A program made the translations under genes and the position numbers. The notes beneath the pieces were generated by a model. It was not told the origin of the DNA. It searched no databases and was given only the letters and a program-made list of their open reading frames with translations. Shown here piece after piece: positions 52,286 to 60,354 of a stretch of DNA of 64,000 bases. This stretch comes from CAZHFW01 sp964531675. Its GTDB lineage: Bacteria > Planctomycetota > Phycisphaerae > Phycisphaerales > UBA1924. How positions within the stretch are numbered: the stretch's first letter is position 1; each line of letters begins with the position of its first letter. The stretch lies in NCBI GenBank assembly GCA_964531675.1, contig CAZHFW010000022.1, positions 6,911 to 70,910 on the forward strand. Reading direction: 5' to 3'.

Positions 52286-54193
52286 ATGTCGGATGCTGAC
52301 ACGCTCGTGGGGTTTGATTCTTCCGCAGCGGGCAGGTTCGACCATCGAGGCTTCGCGTCGGCGACCGGTCCGGGCAAGATGCCCGGCACGCAAGGTCGCG
52401 AAGGGGCGGCTGACGTGAACAGGCGGAACGTGGCGGTCGAGAATGACAGGCTGGACAGGCCGGGGACTCGCGGCAGGAACGCCGCCGATCCCGCTCCGAT
52501 CACGGTGGATCACGCATCGCAGGACTCGCGCGCTCCGTACGAGTTCTCTCCCGCCACGCTCCGCGCTCCCAACACCGAGTTCCGCGCTCCCAGCCCAGAG
52601 CTGCGCGCTCCTGGCTCCGAGCTCCGCGCTCCCGAGGCCCGCACCCCGGGCCGCGAGACCGACGCGCCGCGCCCCTCCAACGAACGCATCTCGCGCCTCG
52701 TGACCCGCCTGGCCGACGCCATCGGCCCGGGTTCCTACGAGCGCTACTTCGCGCGTCAGGCCAAGATCGAACTCCGCGAGGACGCCCTCGAGCTCACGGT
52801 GCAGAGCGAGTTCGTCGCCGGATTGCTCGACCGCCGCTTCGGGCAGCAGATTCGCGAGGCCCTGCGCCACGCGCCCTCGGGCGACACGCTCCCGATCCGC
52901 TTTCGCGTTGACCGCGACGCCTTCTCCGACGGCGCCCCGCGTCAGGCCGAGGCGGACCAGTCGCCCCGCACCCTGCCGGCGCCCCGCGCTCCCGAACTCC
53001 GCACGCGCCGCACCGGCCCCGCGGCTGCAGCTCGCAACACCAGCCAGCTGCGCCACTCGCTCGACGACTTCGTCGTGGGCGCGTGCAATCGCCTCGCGTA
53101 CGCCGCGGCGGTCCGCGTCGCGGAAGAGAAGGGCTCGCGTTCCTTCTCCTCCCTCTTCATCCATGGCACCTGCGGCCTCGGAAAGACGCATCTCCTTCAG
53201 GGCCTTGCCCGCCGCTTCGCGCAGCTCAACCCCGGCGCGGTCATCCGCTACACCACCGCGGAAGCGTTCACCAACGAGTTCATCACCTCGATGAAGTCGG
53301 GAACCGTCGACGCCTTCCGCAAGTCGCTGCGCCGCGTCGATCTGCTCTGCCTCGACGATGTCCACTTCCTGGCCAACAAGGAAGCGACCCAGGCCGAGCT
53401 GCTGCACTCTTTCGACGCCCTCGACCTCGACGGCGCCCGCCTCGTGCTTGCGTCCGATGAGCATCCGCGCGAGATCCGCAAGCTCTCCGAACAGCTCACC
53501 AGCCGCTTCCTCGCCGGCGCGGTCGTGAAGCTCGAGCCTCCCGATCCCGAGACGCGCGTGAAGCTCGTGCGCCACATCGGCGCCCGCAAGGGTCTGCACC
53601 TTGACGAGCCCGCGGTCCGCCTCATCGCCGAACGCTCGGGCCGCTCGGTCGGTTCCCTGGGCGGATTCTGCGGCTCGGTCCGCGAGATCGAAGGCCTGGT
53701 CACTCAGGTCGAAGCGGTGCACCGCCTGCTCCCCGAGTACGCCTCCACCGACGGCATGATCGGCCTGGTCCTGGTCCGCAAGGCGCTGGGACTCTCCGAC
53801 AACTCCCCCGCTGCTTCCGAAAACGTGGGCGTGCCCCGCGTGCGTCGCCCGATCCACGCCGAGCAGGTGCTCAACGAGGTGTGCAAGGCGCTGCGCGTCG
53901 ATGTGTCGGAACTCATGGGCCGCGGTCGTCACCCGCGCGTGGTCCTGGCGCGGTCGATCACCGCCCACCTGAGCCGCCGGCTCACGACCATGAGCTATCC
54001 GGAGATCGCCCGCGCCATGAACCGGCCGAACCACTCGACGGTCATCACCGCCTGCAAGCGTCTGGCGGGGGCCATGGAGCGCCAGGAACGCCCCAGCCCG
54101 ACCCTCGAACTCGGCGCCGAACTGGCGGGCCTGACGCTCTCCGAACTCTGCGACAACCTCTCCGCCCGGGTCCAGCGGGCGGTCGCCGGCTGA
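52286..54193 (+). CDS. dnaA: chromosomal replication initiator DnaA with extended N-terminal region
   Basis: DnaA binds the origin and opens it for replication. The 635-residue protein is about 180 longer than usual. Domain I-like sequence starts near 135 (ISRLVTRLADAIGPGSYERY), the AAA+ domain has Walker A GTCGLGKTH at 294-302 and Walker B LLCLDDVHF at 353-361, and the DNA-binding signature is near 558-594 (SYPEIARAMNRPNHSTV). Residues 1-130 are low-complexity and hold four 7-residue repeats ending LRAP or FRAP (90-116). GGGGAAAGGA precedes the ATG. dnaN and recF are not adjacent. Confidence 0.92.
   Translation: MSDADTLVGFDSSAAGRFDHRGFASATGPGKMPGTQGREGAADVNRRNVAVENDRLDRPGTRGRNAADPAPITVDHASQDSRAPYEFSPATLRAPNTEFRAPSPELRAPGSELRAPEARTPGRETDAPRPSNERISRLVTRLADAIGPGSYERYFARQAKIELREDALELTVQSEFVAGLLDRRFGQQIREALRHAPSGDTLPIRFRVDRDAFSDGAPRQAEADQSPRTLPAPRAPELRTRRTGPAAAARNTSQLRHSLDDFVVGACNRLAYAAAVRVAEEKGSRSFSSLFIHGTCGLGKTHLLQGLARRFAQLNPGAVIRYTTAEAFTNEFITSMKSGTVDAFRKSLRRVDLLCLDDVHFLANKEATQAELLHSFDALDLDGARLVLASDEHPREIRKLSEQLTSRFLAGAVVKLEPPDPETRVKLVRHIGARKGLHLDEPAVRLIAERSGRSVGSLGGFCGSVREIEGLVTQVEAVHRLLPEYASTDGMIGLVLVRKALGLSDNSPAASENVGVPRVRRPIHAEQVLNEVCKALRVDVSELMGRGRHPRVVLARSITAHLSRRLTTMSYPEIARAMNRPNHSTVITACKRLAGAMERQERPSPTLELGAELAGLTLSELCDNLSARVQRAVAG
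52553..52633 (+). repeat. four tandem 21-bp repeats inside dnaA
   Basis: The DNA encoding residues 90-116 of DnaA is a degenerate 21-nt repeat giving ATLRAP, NTEFRAP, SPELRAP and GSELRAP. Each unit contains CTCCGCGCTCC or a close variant. The repeat lies in the linker part ahead of domain I. Confidence 0.7.
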
Positions 54194-54391
54194 GCACCAT
54201 GCGCTGGCCGAAGCCTGACCTGAGGCCCGCCGAAGGTCAGGGTCACCGACAGCGCACGCCGACCGACGTTGTTCAAACGTTCAGCGTCGCCAACGCCCGA
54301 TCGCAGACCTGAGGTGCACTCCGGGGGGGCCCTGGCGGGGCCGGAGGCGGTCCTTTTGGACTCCCCACCCCCAACGTCCGATCATTAGCCC

Positions 54392-55612
54392 ATGCCCTCT
54401 CACGAGATCCCGCTCTCCCGCCCCGACATCTCCGAGGTCGAGGAGTCCCTGGTCATCCAGACACTCCGCTCCGGAAGGCTCTCCATCGGGCCCATGACCG
54501 AGCAGTTCGAGCGCTCCGTCGCCGCCCGGGTCGGGCGGAGCCATGCGGTCGCGGTCAACAGCGGGACCAGCGGCCTGCACCTGATCGTGAACGCCCTGGG
54601 CATCGGCCCGGGCGACGAGGTCATCACCACGCCCTTCAGCTTCATCGCCTCGGCCAACTGCATCCTCTACGCGGGCGCGACCCCGGTCTTCGTGGACATC
54701 TGTCCCAAGACGCTCAACATGGACCCCGCCAAGCTCGAGGCCGCCATCGGTCCGCGCACCAAGGCGATCATCGCGGTCGAGACCTTCGGCAATCCCTGGT
54801 ACATGGACCAGTACGAGCAGATCGCCGCCCGCCATGAAGTCCCCCTGATCGAAGATTGCTGCGAAGCGCTGGGCACGAGCCACAAGGGCCGCCCTTGCGG
54901 GTCCTTCGGACGCATCGGCGTCTTCGGCTTCTATCCGAACAAGCAGATCACGACCGGCGAAGGCGGGATGATCGTCACCGACGACCACCGCCTGGCCGAG
55001 CTTTGCCGCTCGATGCGCAACCAGGGCCGCCCGCTCGGTTGGCAGCCCCCGCCCATGTCGTCGCGCGATGCGGCTGCGAACACACGCAACGGCGAATCCG
55101 TCGGGGGCGTCGCCGCGGGCTCCTGGCTCCGTCACGAGCGCCTGGGTTACAACTACCGCCTGAGCGAAGTGAACGCCGCACTGGGCGTGGCCCAGATGCG
55201 CCGCCTGGACTCAATCGTGCAGCGGCGCAACGACGTGGCCCAGCGCTACATCAGCCGCCTGGCGGGCAACCCCCACCTGATCATGCCCACGCTCTCGGAA
55301 GACACCGCGATGTCGTGGTTCGTGTTCGTCGTCAGGCTCTCGACAACCTACACGCAGGACGATCGCGACCGCATCATCAAGTCGATGCGCAACCACGACG
55401 TGGGCGCGGGCGACTACTTCCCCTGCATCCACCTCCAGCCCTTCTACCGCGAGCAGTTCGGCTTCCGCCCCGGGATGTTCCCCATCGCCGAGAGCGTGAG
55501 CCAGCGCACCATCGCGCTGCCGTTCTACAACGACCTCTCGCCCGAGGACGCCGAGCACGTCTGCGCCACGCTCGAGCTCATGATCAAGCGGGAAAACCTG
55601 AGGCGGAACTGA
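54392..55612 (+). CDS. DegT/DnrJ/EryC1-family aminotransferase
   Basis: The 406-residue PLP enzyme is a sugar aminotransferase with RSHAVAVNSGTSGLHLIVNA, EVITTPFSFIASANCILYAG, PVFVDICPKTLNMDPAKL and VPLIEDCCEALGTSHKG, and the PLP lysine K184 in GFYPNKQITTGEGG. It resembles the aminotransferase at 22323-23558 more than the one at 4437-5714. It lies far from the polysaccharide cluster, next to dnaA, so it may feed another glycan, such as a lipopolysaccharide or flagellin sugar. No ribosome site is obvious before the ATG. Confidence 0.8.
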   Translation: MPSHEIPLSRPDISEVEESLVIQTLRSGRLSIGPMTEQFERSVAARVGRSHAVAVNSGTSGLHLIVNALGIGPGDEVITTPFSFIASANCILYAGATPVFVDICPKTLNMDPAKLEAAIGPRTKAIIAVETFGNPWYMDQYEQIAARHEVPLIEDCCEALGTSHKGRPCGSFGRIGVFGFYPNKQITTGEGGMIVTDDHRLAELCRSMRNQGRPLGWQPPPMSSRDAAANTRNGESVGGVAAGSWLRHERLGYNYRLSEVNAALGVAQMRRLDSIVQRRNDVAQRYISRLAGNPHLIMPTLSEDTAMSWFVFVVRLSTTYTQDDRDRIIKSMRNHDVGAGDYFPCIHLQPFYREQFGFRPGMFPIAESVSQRTIALPFYNDLSPEDAEHVCATLELMIKRENLRRN

Positions 55613-56019
55613 CTCGCCCTCACGGACGCACCCGTCAGCGAGGGAATCCGCGCACCGCTTGCCTTCGCTCGGACTGGCCTCCGTCGCCTTGGATCGCGCG
55701 GGGTTCCCGCGGGCCCAGAAGTCCCGCGTGCGACACAAACGGCCATTGCCGCAACCTTGCGGCAACTCGCGCCTGCCAAGCGGCGATACGCTGCGATTCT
55801 GGGTCAAGAAGCACCATACTGACTCAAATGTGCGCACCCACGAATATCTCGCCTCATCGCGCACTCCAAAGTTGCACGACGCATGTTGCAAGCGGCCTGA
55901 GCGAGCATTAACGTGCATGCCCAGAGCTCGCCATGAGCTTCTGTAGCGACCTCCGCGAGCGCCCGGCGTTCGCGGCTCGGACCCGCCCCGCTCCCCGCGT
56001 TCACCCTCGGAAAAACAGC
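55613..56019. other. intergenic region before an exported-protein gene
   Basis: These 407 bp follow the third aminotransferase gene. The left part contains a loose inverted repeat near 55616-55650, possibly a terminator without a T-run. The rightward frame upstream of 56020 stays open to an ATG at 55933 that would add 29 residues without a signal peptide, so the region is taken as noncoding. Confidence 0.4.
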
Positions 56020-56844
56020 ATGCTCCACGGTGCGCTTTGCCTGATGGTTGCCACCCTCGTCCCTTCGCTCGGGCGATTGTCGAACGACCCGCCGGTCGTG
56101 CTCGCGCAATCTCCCGCCGACACCATGACCCCGGCACAGATCGGCACGCTGGTCCGCGACCGGCTCAGGAGCTTGACCGCCCTGCGATTCGAACAGCGGA
56201 TCGCCTCCCGCGGCGTGGAGTACGTCATCCTCAGGCAGATGACGCCCGAAGCCTTCCGCAGCGAGGTCTACGACCGAGGCCAGCTCATCTACGCGATCGG
56301 CATGGAGAAGGGAAAGGTCACCGAGTTTCTGGCCAAGGGCGCACCCGCCGATGAAGGCCCGGCGCCCGCCGACCTGTGGATGACCTATGACGCCCCCGCG
56401 CCCGATGGATGCCGGAACAGCCAGCTCTGCCATCCCGATCTGGCCTTCAGCATCCGCTCGTGCCTGGCGACCTGGATCGGCCCGCATGCTGCTCGCCCCG
56501 ATGATCTGCTCGCGATGATCTCCGGATGCCAGTCGATCGAGCGCACCCTCGTCGAAGGCAAGCTCTGCTATCTCGCGTCCTTCTCCGACACCGTGCCCGA
56601 CGACGGCAACGGCAAGCCCCGGAGCTTCTCCAACCAGTTCTTCGTCGATCCCCAGACCGGAGAGCTCCGTCAGTGGGACAGCACCCAGCAGCAGGACGGC
56701 CGCGATCCCCTGACCCGCCGCCGAACCTTCCGCAAGTTCTCCACCGAACCAATCCCTGACACGTTCGCCTGGCTGCCAACCCCTCAGACCCTGCAGCGGA
56801 GCCTCACCCAAGACGCTCCCACCGCCAAAACCGCCAGCCGGTGA
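56020..56844 (+). CDS. exported protein, paralogue of the gene at 58628-59554
   Basis: The 274-residue protein has a signal peptide (MLHGALCLMVATLVPSLG) and a body shared with the gene 1.8 kb downstream. Shared segments are VTEFLA or VNEYLA, TWIGP in SCLATWIGPHAARPDDLL, FVDPQTGELRQWDSTQQ, and KFSTEPIPDTFAW near the end. The conserved Cys residues near CRNSQLCHPD also match. The fold looks like a beta-sandwich of the LolA-like type, but this is only a guess. The start is uncertain (ATG at 55933 possible). The pair may form a small family of lipid- or protein-carrying exported proteins. Confidence 0.6.
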   Translation: MLHGALCLMVATLVPSLGRLSNDPPVVLAQSPADTMTPAQIGTLVRDRLRSLTALRFEQRIASRGVEYVILRQMTPEAFRSEVYDRGQLIYAIGMEKGKVTEFLAKGAPADEGPAPADLWMTYDAPAPDGCRNSQLCHPDLAFSIRSCLATWIGPHAARPDDLLAMISGCQSIERTLVEGKLCYLASFSDTVPDDGNGKPRSFSNQFFVDPQTGELRQWDSTQQQDGRDPLTRRRTFRKFSTEPIPDTFAWLPTPQTLQRSLTQDAPTAKTASR

Positions 56845-56982
56845 GGCCCAGAGACAGTCGGGGGCGATCGATCCGGGGCCTGTCTTTGCGTACGCTTCTG
56901 CTTCGAACGCCGCACACTTGAACCCATGGGGGGAGCGGTCTAGGCTTCTCTCCACTCATTCGGGAATCGGAAGGGTTACACC

Positions 56983-57258
56983 ATGTCCAGAGTTTGCCAG
57001 TTCACCGGTAAGAAGCCTTCGGTCGGCAAGAAGCGCACTTGGCGCGGTCAGGCCATCAAGAAGGGCGGCTTCGGTCTGAAGCCCACCGGCATCACGCCGC
57101 GCGTCTTCTTCCCCAACCTGCAGGAAGTCGTCGCGGTCGTTGACGGCAAGCCCACCCGCGTGAAGGCCTCGGCCCGCGCGATCCGCCAGGGTCTGGTGAC
57201 CAAGGCCCTCAAGCGGAAGTACGGCTACACCCGCCAGCAGAAGGCCGCCAAGGCCTAA
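56983..57258 (+). CDS. rpmB: 50S ribosomal protein L28
   Basis: L28 is a small large-subunit protein. The 91-residue product starts MSRVCQFTGKKPSVGKK and has TPRVFFPNLQEVVAVVDGK and VKASARAIRQGL, typical of the family. It is slightly longer than in E. coli (78). GGAAGGG precedes the ATG. It is a single-gene unit, ended by a strong terminator at 57322-57365, and rpmG (L33), often next to it, is absent. Confidence 0.95.
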   Translation: MSRVCQFTGKKPSVGKKRTWRGQAIKKGGFGLKPTGITPRVFFPNLQEVVAVVDGKPTRVKASARAIRQGLVTKALKRKYGYTRQQKAAKA

Positions 57259-57321
57259 AGCTCGCCGGCCTGAGCCCGCGTGCCTCCCTGGCACCGGGTC
57301 AACGCCCGTCGCTCGAACATG

Positions 57322-57365
57322 AACGCAAGCGCCCGCGGTTCCGCAGGTGCTTGCGTTGTTTTTTC
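57322..57365 (+). terminator. rho-independent terminator of rpmB
   Basis: AACGCAAGC (57322-57330) pairs with GCTTGCGTT (57349-57357) and is followed by GTTTTTT. It lies 63 bp past the rpmB stop and is one of the best terminators in the window. Confidence 0.9.
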
Positions 57366-57368
57366 TGG

Positions 57369-57377
57369 TGTGGATAA
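57369..57377 (+). promoter_or_regulatory. exact DnaA-box sequence
   Basis: TGTGGATAA at 57369-57377 matches the reverse complement of the strong bacterial DnaA box TTATCCACA in all nine positions. Only one exact copy was noticed in this intergenic region, so it may be a regulatory site or chance. Confidence 0.4.
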
Positions 57378-57536
57378 CTTTCGTCAAATTCAGGACGGAC
57401 CCAGAGCTGCTGCGATTCACCGACTTTCGACTCAGTTCTGTTGCACAACGAGGGTCACGACACCCATTTCGCCTCAGGAATGAGGCACGCGCCGCAAGCC
57501 GCCCCGTGCGCACGCAACTTCTTTTCTTCGTCTTGC

Positions 57537-57566
57537 TTGCTTGGCACTTCCCCGGACATTTAAACT
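57537..57566 (+). promoter_or_regulatory. candidate promoter for the Cys-rich protein gene
   Basis: TTGCTT (57537-57542) and TAAACT (57561-57566) are 18 bp apart. Transcription would begin near 57573, leaving about 37 nt before the ATG at 57610. Confidence 0.45.
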
Positions 57567-57609
57567 GCGCGCTCGTGGCTGATTTCTAACATATGACATT
57601 GGAGCAACC

Positions 57610-58221
57610 ATGTTCAGCATGGCAGGCCGGATCGTGCGCACGCTTCTTGGATCGCTCTTGGCATTCCATGCGTGCACAGCGCAGGCAACGCCCGAAGAGA
57701 CCTCGGCACGCGTGCTGGATGCGCTCGACACCAGCGGCCCGTTCGTCTTCTCCATGCAGGGCGATGGCCACACCGCCGCGGTGTGGTGGAACGGCACGGA
57801 CTTCATCGTGCAGGTCGACGGCACCCTCTCCACGGACACCGTGACCTCCATCGATGTAGACGGAAGGCTGTGCGCCGCGTGCAATTTTGGCGGGGGAAGC
57901 ACCCCTTCCTTCGCGGTCGCCATCGACTATCCGCTCGACGCCCCCTGGATGGTCTTCTCCGTCTCGCGGACCGGACTGGGAACGGTTCTGATCGCACCCG
58001 ACAACGCCCTGCGCCTCTGCGCCATGGTCAAGTGCAAGTGCGTCGGTCCCGGCTCCACCACGGTCCTGGAGTCCTGCTCGGACGCCAACTGCGACAACGT
58101 GGATGTGTGTAAGAAGACCCAGGACACCGAGAGCGCCTGGTGTCAATGGAAGTACTCGGCCACCTTCTGCGACCTCACGCCCGAACTTCCCATCATCGTC
58201 GATGATGAAATTGACCCCTGA
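57610..58221 (+). CDS. exported Cys-rich protein of unknown function
   Basis: The 203-residue protein has a signal peptide (MFSMAGRIVRTLLGSLLAFH, cleaved near residue 26). The first part is beta-rich (GHTAAVWWNGTDFIVQVDG), the last third carries ten or more cysteines in CAACN, CAMVKCKCVG, ESCSDANCDNVDVC and WCQWKYSATFC, suggesting several disulfides or metal binding outside the cytoplasm. TTGGAG precedes the ATG. It lies between the two paralogous exported proteins. No family is recognised. Confidence 0.65.
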   Translation: MFSMAGRIVRTLLGSLLAFHACTAQATPEETSARVLDALDTSGPFVFSMQGDGHTAAVWWNGTDFIVQVDGTLSTDTVTSIDVDGRLCAACNFGGGSTPSFAVAIDYPLDAPWMVFSVSRTGLGTVLIAPDNALRLCAMVKCKCVGPGSTTVLESCSDANCDNVDVCKKTQDTESAWCQWKYSATFCDLTPELPIIVDDEIDP

Positions 58222-58627
58222 GGACCGCGGGAAAGGCCCTTTGTTGGGTTGAGATTTGGGTCTTTCCGCTCGCCATCAGAAGATTCGAACGGATTTCATT
58301 CAAATCGGCGGGTGGATATCAGCTATGCTCGAAACCGCGTCGATGACTGCGACGCGGCATTTCGGGTGGGATCTCCGGATGTAGGCAGGTATCCCGGTCG
58401 GACCAGCTTTCCCGACCCAGGCACGCTCGGCGGCTTTGCTGAAACTCGTTCGCACCATCAGAACTTCGCAACACCAGAACCAGCACCAATCAGAAGCTTG
58501 GTCCCCCAGATGAGCATCTCGGGGTGATCAAGACCGCAAGCAAGAGACATCCGCCGTCGTTCTCGAACGACGCTGCGACTTGGAGCGTGCCCAGATGCGA
58601 TCTGCAACTCGTTGCCAGGGGTGGACC
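58222..58627. other. intergenic region between exported-protein genes
   Basis: These 406 bp contain a perfect 8-bp stem (CCGCGTCG / CGACGCGG, 58335-58357) around ATGACTG without a T-run. The region 58250-58320 is AT-richer than the genes. A rightward frame at 58249-58527 lacks coding bias. No gene is supported. Confidence 0.45.
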
Positions 58628-59554
58628 ATGAACGCGGGATCTCACGGAGTATCCAAGGCGGGCGGAGTATCCAAGCCGGGACGATCCGCCTCCGGATCGG
58701 GCGCCGGCGCCCGCGCCGCGATCACCTGGGGCGTCCTCGTGATCATGACCGCGGGGATTGCGACCGCCAAGTGGGAGCCTCCGACCGACGCACAGCAAGC
58801 CCAGGGCAAGGCGATCAGCCCACGCTCGACATCGGCCCCCACCCCCACCGCTGCCGAGCTTGGCAAGCGCGTCGGCGATGCGCTGCGAAAGGCCACCAGC
58901 CTCCAGTTCACATCACGAGTCACGCATCTTGGGAAGGTCGTCGAGGTGCATTCGTGGATGCGTCCGGACGCGCTGAGGCTCGAAGCCTCGATGCTCAGCC
59001 GCAAGGTGTACGCGGTCTCCATCGTGGATGGAGAGGTCAATGAATACCTGGCTGCGGGTGGACCGGGCGTCGACGGCACGCCCAGCCAGAGCATGGTGTA
59101 TCGCTACCCCGCCTCCTCACCGGTGAGCATCGACAACGCCAACGCCTGCAACCGCGACTTCGGGTGCATGATCGGCAGCAACCTCACGACCTGGATCGGG
59201 CCGCAAAGCACCACGCCCAAGCGGTTCGAGGACAGCATCGCCAAGGCGAGCCAGCCCGAACTGGTCATACTCGAGGACGGCCGGGAGGCGTACTTCTCGC
59301 ACCTGGAGGTCACCGTCGGGACCGGCGACAACCGCGCCACCGTCGGACATTCCTACTACGTGGATCCCGCGACCAATATGGTGCTGCGCTGGGAGACCTT
59401 CCAGCAGAACGGCAGCGACCCGAGGGTTCTGCGGATCCGCGAGTACTCATCGATCTCGACCGAACCGGCGCCCGCGGACTTCGCGTGGGTCGTCCGCGCC
59501 GACCAGTTCCCCGCCAACGCGGCCCAAGCCATCTCAGGACTGGCGTCCCGGTAA
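58628..59554 (+). CDS. exported protein, paralogue of the gene at 56020-56844
   Basis: The 308-residue protein has a Gly/Ser-rich cytosolic start and a hydrophobic segment near residues 28-46 (AAITWGVLVIMTAGIATA) that could be a long signal peptide or an anchor. The body matches the gene at 56020 in LRKATSLQFTSRVTHLGKVV, VDGEVNEYLAAGG, NLTTWIGPQSTTPKRFEDSI, YYVDPATNMVLRWETFQQ and SISTEPAPADFAWV. The two conserved cysteines lie in NACNRDFGCMIG. It lies 116 bp before mcsA. The start ATG at 58628 is a choice among several. Confidence 0.6.
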   Translation: MNAGSHGVSKAGGVSKPGRSASGSGAGARAAITWGVLVIMTAGIATAKWEPPTDAQQAQGKAISPRSTSAPTPTAAELGKRVGDALRKATSLQFTSRVTHLGKVVEVHSWMRPDALRLEASMLSRKVYAVSIVDGEVNEYLAAGGPGVDGTPSQSMVYRYPASSPVSIDNANACNRDFGCMIGSNLTTWIGPQSTTPKRFEDSIAKASQPELVILEDGREAYFSHLEVTVGTGDNRATVGHSYYVDPATNMVLRWETFQQNGSDPRVLRIREYSSISTEPAPADFAWVVRADQFPANAAQAISGLASR

Positions 59555-59656
59555 GCGTTCGCCCCTGAGCGGATCGCTGCGGGCCGCGTTCGACCCGATG
59601 ATCTCCGTCGATGTCGCTCATCGGGAGTTTCCCGCTGTCCTTTGGGATGGTTCGGG

Positions 59657-59662
59657 TACACT
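59657..59662 (+). promoter_or_regulatory. -10 element of a possibly leaderless mcsA mRNA
   Basis: TACACT ends 8 nt before the mcsA ATG at 59671, and no ribosome site lies between. Transcription from this -10 would start at or next to the A of ATG. Confidence 0.5.
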
Positions 59663-59670
59663 CTCCCGGT

Positions 59671-60303
59671 ATGAGCCGGGTGACCTGCCAACTCTGTGAC
59701 AACGAGGCGACCGTCCACGAGGTGATGGTCAAGAACGGCGTGCGCATGGAGCGGCACCTCTGCGAGGCCTGCGCCCAGAAGCACGGCCTGGCCACCCAGC
59801 CCATCAACGAGCTCATCAGCAAATACATCATCAGCGGAAACACCCCCGCGCTCGCCAAGCCCGCGCCGCCGGCCGAGCCCGATTGCTGCCCGGGCTGCGA
59901 ACAGACCTTCAACCAGTTCAAGCAGAGCGGTCTGCTCGGTTGCCCCGAGTGCTACCGCACGTTCGAGTCCCAGCTCACACCCCTCATCGAGCGGGCCCAC
60001 TCGGGGACGTCCCAGCACGTAGGCAAGCAGCCCAAGCGTCTGCTCTCCACCGCGGCCGCCGGGCGAACGAGCGTCGACGCGGTGCTGGGGACCGCCGAGG
60101 AGCGAGCCAAGCGTCTGCGTGCTGTGCGTCAGCAGCTCGACGAAGCGGTCCAGACCGAGCAGTACGAGCGGGCCGCCAAGCTTCGGGACGAGCTCCGCAA
60201 GCTCCAGACCGCGCCCAACAACGCGAACGCAAGCGGGCCGGGCGTGCCGCAAGGGTCCAGCCCGGGGATGAATCCGGGCGTCTCCCCGAACATCCAGCCC
60301 TGA
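59671..60303 (+). CDS. mcsA: McsA-like zinc-finger activator with UVR motif
   Basis: McsA activates the protein-arginine kinase McsB. The 210-residue protein has four CxxC pairs in VTCQLCDNEA, HLCEACAQKHG, CCPGCEQTF and LGCPECYRTF for zinc, then the UVR motif region LRAVRQQLDEAVQTEQYERA and AKLRDELRKLQ. The C-terminal 30 residues are Pro/Gly-rich. It lies 51 bp before mcsB, the usual pairing. ctsR and clpC, which complete the operon in Firmicutes, are not adjacent. The gene is preceded by a possible leaderless promoter. Confidence 0.85.
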   Translation: MSRVTCQLCDNEATVHEVMVKNGVRMERHLCEACAQKHGLATQPINELISKYIISGNTPALAKPAPPAEPDCCPGCEQTFNQFKQSGLLGCPECYRTFESQLTPLIERAHSGTSQHVGKQPKRLLSTAAAGRTSVDAVLGTAEERAKRLRAVRQQLDEAVQTEQYERAAKLRDELRKLQTAPNNANASGPGVPQGSSPGMNPGVSPNIQP

Positions 60304-60354
60304 ACCGATTCGTGCCTCGACAGAAGCCAGACACGCCAGCGAGACCGCCAGGCC

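Larger units (their letters stand above)
57259..57609. other. AT-richer intergenic region with terminator, DnaA box and promoter
   Basis: These 351 bp hold the rpmB terminator (57322-57365), an exact DnaA-box word (57369-57377) directly after it, and a promoter-like pair (57537-57566) for the next gene. The part 57355-57480 is AT-richer than the coding DNA. No gene is supported. Confidence 0.5.

Noticed and set aside
52217..54034. 605-codon leftward frame opposite dnaA
   Set aside because: It is antisense to an unmistakable dnaA and has no recognisable domain.
58335..58357. Terminator after the Cys-rich protein gene
   Set aside because: The stem is perfect but there is no T-run on either strand and it lies more than 110 bp from the stop codon.
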